A DNA stretch of 17,405 nucleotides from Gammaproteobacteria bacterium (lineage in GTDB: Bacteria > Pseudomonadota > Gammaproteobacteria > Xanthomonadales > Marinicellaceae), in contig JAUHXW010000016.1 in NCBI GenBank assembly GCA_030426705.1, positions 1 to 17,405 on the forward strand, in the 5' to 3' direction. Below the pieces are notes generated by a model. The model was given only the letters and a program-made list of their open reading frames with translations, did not search any database and had not been told where the DNA came from. Within the stretch, counting starts at the first letter, position 1; each line of letters begins with the position of its first letter. This document shows, piece after piece, positions 1-5,882 of the stretch. The position numbers and the translations under genes are program-made.

Positions 1-505
1 GTCCGTCTTCAACATCAGCTTGAATCGCTCCACCATACTCATTACTGCCTGCCTGGTTGTTGTGAAATTCCATATTGGCAAATTCCAAATCCCTGACATT
101 AACCACATCAACCGCACTGGATTGTGCGCCACCAATACGAAAATCCTGAAGGGTCACATCCCGGTCTGTATTGATTTGAAAGATATGGCCGCTGTGCCCA
201 TTGGCAGGAAGCAACACCAGATTATCGGCACCTGGTCCCTGAATGGTAACACCATCTATAATGCCCAACTGGTTGTCCAGTTGAATGGCATCACCACTGC
301 TGTTAATCAACAACCAGATTAAATCATCTCCCAACCCGGTTCCACATTGGTCAACAGTGATATCAAAGTTGGCCGCCGTAATGGCTTCCCGCAGGGTGCA
401 ATTGTTATCGACCTGAACCACATCTTCATTACTGTCGACGATCAACAGGTTGGCTTGCGCGATACCGCTTAACAACAGCCATGTGATCAATATTATTTTT
501 TTCAT
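1..505 (-). CDS. CSLREA-domain beta-helix secreted protein, C-terminus cut off by window edge
   Basis: Reading the minus strand from 505 to the window edge gives about 168 uninterrupted residues. They start with a signal peptide (MKKIILITWLLLSGIAQA, cleavage near residue 18) followed by a CSLREA-type segment, NNCTLREAITAAN, at about residues 34-46. After this come short strands of the right-handed beta-helix type (IIDGVTIQGPGADN, FRIGGAQSSAVDVVNVRDLEF). Members of this family are exported surface or secreted proteins with no known catalytic role. Two adjacent ATGs lie at 508 and 505. I chose 505 because GAGG of the ribosome binding site (core 512-515) then sits six bases away rather than three. 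Upstream lies a promoter-like motif (537-566) shared with two other units here. The rest of the gene lies outside the window, so a C-terminal sorting motif cannot be checked. Confidence 0.85.
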   Translation of the reverse strand, partial: MKKIILITWLLLSGIAQANLLIVDSNEDVVQVDNNCTLREAITAANFDITVDQCGTGLGDDLIWLLINSSGDAIQLDNQLGIIDGVTIQGPGADNLVLLPANGHSGHIFQINTDRDVTLQDFRIGGAQSSAVDVVNVRDLEFANMEFHNNQAGSNEYGGAIQADVEDG

Positions 506-536
506 CATTCACCTCTTGATTACTTGAATACCTTAA

Positions 537-566
537 TAAACTGTTAAAACGACCAATCACTGCCAA
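537..566 (-). promoter_or_regulatory. Shared promoter-like motif, copy A (candidate ECF sigma site)
   Basis: On the minus strand TTGGCAGTGATT (566 down to 555) is followed by AGTTTA at positions 25-30 of the motif. It lies 61 bases before the start of the partial CSLREA gene and is preceded by an A/T tract. The first block differs by one base from each of the copies at 4696 and 5260. Assignment to the sigma factor at 5339 is inference. Confidence 0.5.
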
Positions 567-585
567 TTATTTATCAAAAAATTGA

Positions 586-607
586 TTTTGGTGAGGTGAA
601 ACCAAAA
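586..607. other. Short hairpin in the 506-768 intergenic stretch
   Basis: TTTTGGT (586-592) and ACCAAAA (601-607) form a 7-bp perfect stem with an 8-base loop. On the minus strand a run of six T lies shortly beyond it, so it could be a weak terminator for the operon ending at 769. The stem is AT-rich and this is only a possibility. Confidence 0.25.
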
Positions 608-617
608 ACCTAACAGG

Positions 618-684
618 CTTCGACAGGGCTCAGCCGTCTTGATTTGATTGTTTCCTCGAAACAAGCACACTGAGCCCGTCGAAG
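618..684. repeat. REP-like inverted repeat
   Basis: Arms CTTCGACAGGGCTCAG (618-633) and CTGAGCCCGTCGAAG (670-684) are reverse complements apart from one extra base in the left arm, with a 36-base spacer. The arms are GC-richer than the AT-rich surroundings, and sequences of the TTCGACAGGCTCAG type are known as dispersed palindromic elements in many bacterial genomes. It lies between two minus-strand units, downstream of the PAN gene. Copy number in this genome cannot be judged from the window. Confidence 0.6.
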
Positions 685-716
685 TGCAACCAGGGACCGA
701 CAGTACTTAGTCAACC

Positions 717-745
717 CTGAAAAAGTCCATCCTGATTTTTTTCAG
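717..745. terminator. Possible weak terminator downstream of the PAN-protein operon
   Basis: CTGAAAAA (717-724) pairs perfectly with TTTTTCAG (738-745) across a 13-base loop, about 25 bases beyond the stop at 769. The stem is A/T-rich, so it is a poor intrinsic terminator by energy, but its place at the end of a three-gene operon fits. Confidence 0.3.
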
Positions 746-768
746 AATCGGTCAAAAAACGTAGTTTT

Positions 769-1113
769 TTATTGAGTTTTTACGACACCAGATGCAGCTC
801 CGGCATATTCGGCCTTTTCACCTTTTTCCTGCATCAGTTTTGGCGACAGTTTGCATGAATTGGGACTACCAAAACGACCAGGTTTAAAAGTCCAGACCAC
901 ACAGGTTTGTTCTGCTTTACAGGCTTTCATGCAATCCTCTGCATTGTTGATGGTACCTTTTGCTGGTTGTAGCTCATTGGACAAATAATACTGGGTAAAA
1001 TCAGCATCGGCTGGCATGTTATAGATAGTGTCTTTTTCCATGGCATAAGCGTTTATAGTGGTCGCAGATAATGCAAAAGTGACTATTGCGCCGAGTTTTA
1101 AATTGTTTTTCAT
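769..1113 (-). CDS. Small exported PAN/apple-like domain protein
   Basis: This encodes 114 residues with a signal peptide (residues 1 to about 24, ending INAYA). The region at about 55-92 looks like a PAN/apple fold: C61, C65, C71 and C87 with the pattern CMKAC...CVVWTF....SCKL. The WTF strand after the third cysteine is typical of bacterial PAN_4-type modules. PAN domains bind proteins or carbohydrates and are stabilised by disulphides, consistent with a periplasmic or surface location. I prefer the ATG at 1113 to the one at 1128: GGGAG lies eight bases before it, and the protein then starts directly with the signal peptide MKNNLKLG. It is the last gene of a probable operon, 55 bases after the LRR lipoprotein stop. 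Ligand unknown. Confidence 0.72.
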   Translation of the reverse strand: MKNNLKLGAIVTFALSATTINAYAMEKDTIYNMPADADFTQYYLSNELQPAKGTINNAEDCMKACKAEQTCVVWTFKPGRFGSPNSCKLSPKLMQEKGEKAEYAGAASGVVKTQ

Positions 1114-1168
1114 AAGAGTTTCTCCCATTTGGTTAAGAAATAAAAAAGGTCAACAAGTTCATGGATGT

Positions 1169-2593
1169 TTACTCGTAGCTTATTTTGATGCCGGTGGCGA
1201 CATCACTACCAACCAACAGCAAATAGCGATCAACCATTGGAATTAAATTGGCCTGAAAGGAATAAGGTTGACCCGCTTGGGCCTCATAAACGATAAAGCC
1301 TTCGATGTTCAGATTACTTGATGTGGGGGCTTGTTTTTGCGGGTTATCGACAAAAAGCCCAGCCATTTGCCAAAAGTTAACTTCTACAGGGCTGTAAACC
1401 CTGAACAGACCATTTTCAATGTTGATTTGTCCGTTGATTTGCACTTGCCGTTGTTGATACAAAAGATTATCTGTTTGTGCCAACGGTATCCGCATCATGC
1501 CTTGAATTTCTTCTATTTCAATGGTGCCACTTAACTTTGAGGTACCAGAATGGCTGAAGTGTTGTTGAGATTCTTTGCGCAAGCCCAGCGACTTACCGTT
1601 GACTGCTTTGGGTAAAGTTTCAATGAAGTTATTGGCCTCAAGATACTTTTGCATCAAGTCTTCCGCTACGGCCAGTTGACTGTCATCGCTAACCGCAGGA
1701 AATACTTTATCAACCAGTGATGGTGGTAAGTTCTTCGGTTTTCTTTGTACCTGAACCCTTTGCAGATGGGACAAGTTTGCCAAAACATCTAAATTCCACA
1801 GCATGGTTTTCCTGATATCCAGAGTTTTTAAGCCCTGTGGAATATAAGCTTCCGTGAATACTGTTAAAGGGTTGTTGTCTAAACTCAATGTTTCCAGTGT
1901 GGTCAAAGTTGAAAAATCAGGCAACACGGAGAACTGGTTATCACTCAGGAACAATGCCTTCAAACGCGGTTGGTCTGCGCTAAAAAAGAGGCTGCTAAGC
2001 CGGTTGTTGGTTAAATCCAATCGGGATAAAAGCGGCAGGGTTTGATTAAGCTCCAAAGATGGTATGGCTGAAAAACGTATGCTGAGCTTTTCTAGTTGCT
2101 TCAATGCATACAAAGCCGACCAGTCGGTGAATGCTGTATGGAACAGTTTTAACTCGACCAGCTTGTTGCATTGCTTTAAGAAAGCCAAAGACAATGGTTT
2201 ATTAGGCAGGCCGTTGATTCTCAAAGTCTCCAGTTGTGGCGCACATTGAGTCAGATGGACTGTCTCAAAAAAAGACAGCTCAAGGTTTCGAAGCGATGAC
2301 AAGCCAGCCAATGCATCGGCTGAGCGCACACCCTTGGATTTAAGTCCCACCAACTGATTGTTGTTGATGACAACCGAATATTCGCCTTTGAATCCTGCAT
2401 CACTGATTTTAAATTGATTTAGAGACAATCCATTCTCACTAACCCAATCTGTAAGCACAGCTAGCTGCTTGCTGTCTAATTTTTCAGCAACACGCATATC
2501 GTTTCCTGATGTGTCTTTGGAACAGGCTGCCAGTAAACCAGCGACCAAAAGGACCAGGTAGTTGGTGTTTTTTATAATCGATTTGATAGGCAT
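1169..2593 (-). CDS. Leucine-rich-repeat lipoprotein
   Basis: This encodes 474 residues beginning with a lipoprotein signal peptide whose lipobox LLAAC puts the lipidated cysteine at residue 24. There is no Asp at +2, so outer-membrane sorting is likely. Residues about 98-285 are leucine-rich repeats, for example LSRLDLTNNRLSSL, LKALFLSDNQFSVL and LETLSLDNNPLTVF. Residues about 290-474 form a second, repeat-free, beta-rich region I do not recognise. LRR lipoproteins usually act through protein-protein contacts; no enzyme signature is visible. The start lies 15 bases after the stop of the beta-helix gene, with GAGA about seven bases before the ATG, so the two are probably co-transcribed. A role in surface interaction together with its operon partners is inference. 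Confidence 0.8.
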   Translation of the reverse strand: MPIKSIIKNTNYLVLLVAGLLAACSKDTSGNDMRVAEKLDSKQLAVLTDWVSENGLSLNQFKISDAGFKGEYSVVINNNQLVGLKSKGVRSADALAGLSSLRNLELSFFETVHLTQCAPQLETLRINGLPNKPLSLAFLKQCNKLVELKLFHTAFTDWSALYALKQLEKLSIRFSAIPSLELNQTLPLLSRLDLTNNRLSSLFFSADQPRLKALFLSDNQFSVLPDFSTLTTLETLSLDNNPLTVFTEAYIPQGLKTLDIRKTMLWNLDVLANLSHLQRVQVQRKPKNLPPSLVDKVFPAVSDDSQLAVAEDLMQKYLEANNFIETLPKAVNGKSLGLRKESQQHFSHSGTSKLSGTIEIEEIQGMMRIPLAQTDNLLYQQRQVQINGQINIENGLFRVYSPVEVNFWQMAGLFVDNPQKQAPTSSNLNIEGFIVYEAQAGQPYSFQANLIPMVDRYLLLVGSDVATGIKISYE

Positions 2594-2608
2594 ACATTGG
2601 TCTCGGTT

Positions 2609-4642
2609 TTATTGACAAATGATGCCATCAAAACCGTCAACAAACAAATAATCTTCATCAGCCAACTGCTTGATGGTGATGACCTCAGCCCGTTCCAGGT
2701 CGCCACCCTGTGTTTCGGTCGTGCCTAAAACCTCATTCAGGTACAACCCAGGTGATGCCGCATTGTGGTTGATTTCAACCGTAAAAGGCACCACGTCACC
2801 CAGATGGAATGAGAGTTCATCAGTTGGCAAAAAATTACAGTTGCTGTCAGGATGGGTACAGGACACACCCACCTCATCACCCCAACCGTTAACCGCTTCG
2901 GCTTCACAGTTAATACTGCAGGTTAAGGTCGAATTGGTGGTGATTTTTTTGTTACCACAAGCGATGGAAAAATCTGGCTGACCAGCCAAAGTAAAACCTG
3001 GTGAAAATTCGGAAGTGCGCCCACCCGCTTCTGTTGCTGTAGTGACAATAACGTCATTTTCAGCAATCGGGGCAGCTGCAATCAAGGTTCGAGAGACAGA
3101 ATTACCAGCCAACCATTGTGACTCGGTAAAAGTTGTGCTGGCTAACCAGGTTTGACCTTCTTCACCATCTGCATCGGCGACATAAACATCAACAGTGATT
3201 GGGTAATCACTGGCGCCGTTGTGGCTGTCCACCCAGAAATTCATATTGATGCGATTGCCATTGGGATCGTGTTGCGCAGTGTTGATTTCAGGGAAATTTT
3301 GTAAACGGTTGGCGCCAGAATCAAAATCATCCGGATCATTGGGGGTGATCCGATCAGACCCTAAATCTATCCCTTCATTCTGATTAGCGAACATTTGATT
3401 GTATCGAATGGCCACTCGTGTTGAACCATTGCCACTTACAACAATACCACAGCCTTTCTGGGTGCCACATTGATTGTGAGCAATGGTATTACCGCTGTCA
3501 ACGGTTCCACCAATTTGAGCATCTTGAATAGAGCCGTCTATAAAAATTCCGATTGTATTGGGAAGCGGGGTGATACCGTCAGCACCAACGCCAATTTTGT
3601 TGTTTGTTACTAATAATCGATTAATTGGGTTAGATGCTATGGATTGAGCCAGTATGCCTTCTCGATTATTTCCCGAAATAACATTGTTACTGATACTGAC
3701 ATCATCAGTAAATGCGATGTATATACCTTCACCATTACCAATTGCTTGTGTACCATTTTTATTGGTTCCAATATAATTTCCTTGAACAGCGATTGAGCTG
3801 TTAGCACTTCCCGCGGTTATGTGAATGCCAGTAATAATATTACCTGAAATAATATTTCCAAGACCATTGATACCCAGTCCAATGAACAGGTTTGAAGGTG
3901 ATTCAGTAAATATCCCAACATTTTCATTGGGAACAGCTAAACTGCCACTGGGGTCAGTTCCAATCAAGTTTCCCATCACAATCGCTGGGCTTCCACCATA
4001 TATACCACTGTAACTGTTACCAGAAAGCACATTACCAGCAGAGTTCATCGCACCGCCAACGACATTGTTGTTGCCAGTGGTGTCATTAAGATAAACACCC
4101 GTGTAATTGGGTGCGCCGGCTAAACCGTAGGGCAAGTTCAAACCAGACCAGCTGCTGGTTATGGTGTTGTCTGCACCAGTCAAGGTTACCCCAGACCAAC
4201 TCCAGTTAATAAATGCCATGCCATTGACTTCACTGTTTCCAGCCAAAACCAGACCACCATTACTGTACAAGGGTTCAACGGGATGAAATGATCCATCCAA
4301 CACAACAGTTGGATTGCCTGCTATGGAAGCACCTGCGGTGGTGCCGTCTATAGCGATACCTTCCAACTCCGGTAATTCGGATGCAGGTTGTATTACCCAG
4401 TATTGAAAAGCATCCTGACCAGTTCCACCAGAGAAATAATTTTCGTTGACAGGATCAGCTGGAATATCAAATTCAATGACATCGGCACCCGGTGTCGCCA
4501 GGGCGGCATTGATGGCGCCTCGAAAGGTACATGTTGAGACATTACAGACGTCACTGTCTGATGTGGTGTTAACGGTAAAAGTATCGGCATGAACATTTGT
4601 CATGGCTGATAATATGAGGCAAATAAAAACGGTTGTTTTCAT
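2609..4642 (-). CDS. CSLREA-type right-handed beta-helix secreted protein
   Basis: This encodes 677 residues. A signal peptide ends near NVHA (residue 19). A CSLREA-like module follows (TFTVNTTSDSD at 21-31, C33, CTFRGAINAA at 38-47). Residues about 60-430 carry parallel beta-helix repeats with motifs such as GNYIGT, NGEGIYI, GNVISGN and SGIYGG. Then comes the LQNFPEI stretch that often follows such helices, a cysteine-rich segment at about 558-605 (five Cys) and a tail LFVDGFDGIICQ at 666-677. Such proteins are exported and often large adhesin-like or surface molecules; pectate-lyase-like catalytic residues are not evident. It is the first gene of the 4642-769 operon, with a shared promoter-like motif 54 bases upstream. 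The LFVDGFD ending resembles that of the protein at 9485. Confidence 0.85.
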   Translation of the reverse strand: MKTTVFICLILSAMTNVHADTFTVNTTSDSDVCNVSTCTFRGAINAALATPGADVIEFDIPADPVNENYFSGGTGQDAFQYWVIQPASELPELEGIAIDGTTAGASIAGNPTVVLDGSFHPVEPLYSNGGLVLAGNSEVNGMAFINWSWSGVTLTGADNTITSSWSGLNLPYGLAGAPNYTGVYLNDTTGNNNVVGGAMNSAGNVLSGNSYSGIYGGSPAIVMGNLIGTDPSGSLAVPNENVGIFTESPSNLFIGLGINGLGNIISGNIITGIHITAGSANSSIAVQGNYIGTNKNGTQAIGNGEGIYIAFTDDVSISNNVISGNNREGILAQSIASNPINRLLVTNNKIGVGADGITPLPNTIGIFIDGSIQDAQIGGTVDSGNTIAHNQCGTQKGCGIVVSGNGSTRVAIRYNQMFANQNEGIDLGSDRITPNDPDDFDSGANRLQNFPEINTAQHDPNGNRINMNFWVDSHNGASDYPITVDVYVADADGEEGQTWLASTTFTESQWLAGNSVSRTLIAAAPIAENDVIVTTATEAGGRTSEFSPGFTLAGQPDFSIACGNKKITTNSTLTCSINCEAEAVNGWGDEVGVSCTHPDSNCNFLPTDELSFHLGDVVPFTVEINHNAASPGLYLNEVLGTTETQGGDLERAEVITIKQLADEDYLFVDGFDGIICQ

Positions 4643-4666
4643 GATTATTTCTCTGTGTTTTTATTG

Positions 4667-4696
4667 TTTAACAACCCAAAGTAAAATTACTGCCAA
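4667..4696 (-). promoter_or_regulatory. Shared promoter-like motif, copy B (candidate ECF sigma site)
   Basis: On the minus strand TTGGCAGTAATT (4696 down to 4685) is followed by GTTAAA starting at position 25 of the motif. It lies 54 bases upstream of the start at 4642 and is preceded by an A tract. The similarity to copy C runs further than the core block (CTTTGG and AACA elements are also shared). It would drive the beta-helix/LRR/PAN operon. Confidence 0.5.
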
Positions 4697-4711
4697 TTTT
4701 TTTTACAGACA

Positions 4712-4748
4712 TAAAAAAACCACTCAAATTGAATTAACTGAGTGGTTT
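4712..4748 (-). terminator. Rho-independent terminator of the small lipoprotein gene
   Basis: AAACCACTCA (4717-4726) and TGAGTGGTTT (4739-4748) form a perfect 10-bp stem with a 12-base loop. On the minus strand the stem is followed by a run of T (4713-4719 read in reverse). It lies 21 bases beyond the stop at 4770 and just before promoter motif B, so it would insulate the lipoprotein transcript from the next operon. Confidence 0.85.
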
Positions 4749-4769
4749 CTTGGAGTAAAAAAGCAAAGA

Positions 4770-5195
4770 TTAATCTATGTCACCCAATGCCATGGTGCCA
4801 TTGATGTCCAGGAAAGCCAGTTGAGCCGTACGGCCACCATCGAATTGAACGGTTTGAATGTACCAGGTACTTTCGCTTTCAGGTTCTTCATCGAATTGGG
4901 TCAAAACATAGCTGTTTTTACCGTTCATTAATTTACTGATTTGGTAACAAGTTGAATTCAAAACACTGCGATCTTCACCTTCTGCTGTGGCCAGGTCCTT
5001 ATATTTGCGGCTGCGGTCAGAGCCAGAGTAGGCCACCAGACCTGCTGCGCCACTGTAATCGCCTCCTTTGTTAGAACAGGCTTTGACCAGTTTGGATAAA
5101 TTGCTTTCAACCCGTTCTCTGGGTGTGCCGCTTTCGCCACAAGCTGTTAATAAAACCACACAGGTCATCAAAATACTCACTTTATACAATTTCAT
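4770..5195 (-). CDS. Small lipoprotein of unknown function
   Basis: This encodes 141 residues with a clear lipoprotein signal peptide (MKLYKVSILMTCVVLLTAC, lipidated Cys at residue 19, no Asp at +2). The mature part is short and soluble-looking, has two further cysteines (C39 and C82) that could pair, and matches no family I recognise. GAGG lies eight bases before the ATG. It is transcribed divergently from the sigma factor, with 143 bases between the two starts, and has its own terminator at 4712-4748. A shared promoter-like motif (copy C) lies 65 bases upstream. Position next to the sigma-kinase pair suggests a target or accessory sensor of that system, for example a lipoprotein touching the kinase's periplasmic half; this is inference only. 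Confidence 0.8.
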   Translation of the reverse strand: MKLYKVSILMTCVVLLTACGESGTPRERVESNLSKLVKACSNKGGDYSGAAGLVAYSGSDRSRKYKDLATAEGEDRSVLNSTCYQISKLMNGKNSYVLTQFDEEPESESTWYIQTVQFDGGRTAQLAFLDINGTMALGDID

Positions 5196-5230
5196 TATTT
5201 ATTCCTCTGTTTGAATGTGTTGTTATTGAT

Positions 5231-5260
5231 GTAACTATCCAAAGGAAGAATCACTGACAA
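5231..5260 (-). promoter_or_regulatory. Shared promoter-like motif, copy C (candidate ECF sigma site)
   Basis: On the minus strand TTGTCAGTGATT (5260 down to 5249) is followed by AGTTAC at positions 25-30 of the motif, 65 bases before the lipoprotein start. It lies in the divergent region between the lipoprotein and the sigma gene. No matching copy faces the sigma gene itself, whose upstream stretch shows only a weak TTGCAA / TACGCT pair with 17-base spacing. Confidence 0.5.
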
Positions 5261-5338
5261 TTTTTTGGGAAAAAGCGTACGATTGCAAAAAATGGCTTAT
5301 TTTGATACGCTAATTGACGAGCGACCACACCCAAAATA

Positions 5339-5872
5339 ATGGATTCAGCGAACTTAACTCAACTGTTAAATAACAAGCAATCAGCTTTGAGCCATGAACA
5401 GCAACATGATATTGAAGCTGTTTATCTACGGCTCAAGGAAATAGCTCGCACCCAACGCTTTAAAATTAGGGGCACCGGGATCAATACCACAGCATTGGTC
5501 AATGAAGCCTGGTTAAAAAGTCAGAACCAAGAAAAAACCTTCAACGACCGCAATCATTTTTTTGCCTACTCGGCGCTGGCCATGCGTCACATTCTGTTGA
5601 ATGAAGCCAAGAAAAATCAGCTGATCACTTATGTCGACGATTCCGGTTTTGCTGAACAGCCTGTTTTCAAAGAGTCCAGTTATTTGCTTGATCTGGAAAA
5701 ACAATTGGTTAAATTAAAAGCCTTTGATGAAAGTTTAGAACGGGTTTTCACCTATAAGTTTTTTGGTGATATGGAGTTTGTTGACATAGCTGATGTGATG
5801 CAGGTGAGTGAAAGAACGGTATTTCGAAACTGGAAAAAAGCCCGGGCCATGCTAGCGGTGGCTTTAAAATGA
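5339..5872 (+). CDS. ECF sigma factor, probably kinase-activated (ECF43/TIGR02999-like)
   Basis: This encodes 177 residues with two domains: a region 2 domain at about 25-95 and a region 4 helix-turn-helix at about 120-173 (MEFVDIADVMQVSERTVFRNW). The opening LTQLLNNKQSAL...VYLRLKEIARTQRF resembles the TIGR02999 type. In region 2.2, where most ECF factors have an acidic DAED motif contacting RNA polymerase beta-prime, this protein has NTTALVNEAWLK (T50, T51). That loss, together with an adjacent Ser/Thr kinase, matches the known EcfP-PknT and EcfK-PknS pairs, in which phosphorylation of a threonine restores the missing negative charge. No anti-sigma factor gene is present nearby. There is no strong ribosome binding site, but the start fits family length. 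The kinase gene follows after 10 bases, so the two form an operon. T50/T51 as phospho-sites is inference. Confidence 0.88.
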   Translation: MDSANLTQLLNNKQSALSHEQQHDIEAVYLRLKEIARTQRFKIRGTGINTTALVNEAWLKSQNQEKTFNDRNHFFAYSALAMRHILLNEAKKNQLITYVDDSGFAEQPVFKESSYLLDLEKQLVKLKAFDESLERVFTYKFFGDMEFVDIADVMQVSERTVFRNWKKARAMLAVALK

Positions 5873-5882
5873 AGCAATTACC

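Noticed and set aside
1114..1128. Upstream ATG giving five extra residues (MGETL) to the PAN protein
   Set aside because: It would overlap the GGGAG ribosome binding site and put residues in front of a normal signal peptide.
2700..4500. Periodic similarity in the beta-helix gene, considered as a CRISPR or tandem repeat
   Set aside because: The similarity is at protein level (beta-helix turns), the unit length varies and no DNA repeat is exact.
5261..5338. Copy of the shared motif facing the sigma gene (autoregulation)
   Set aside because: No sequence close to TTGKCAGTRATT occurs on the plus strand here; only a weak sigma-70-like pair is seen.
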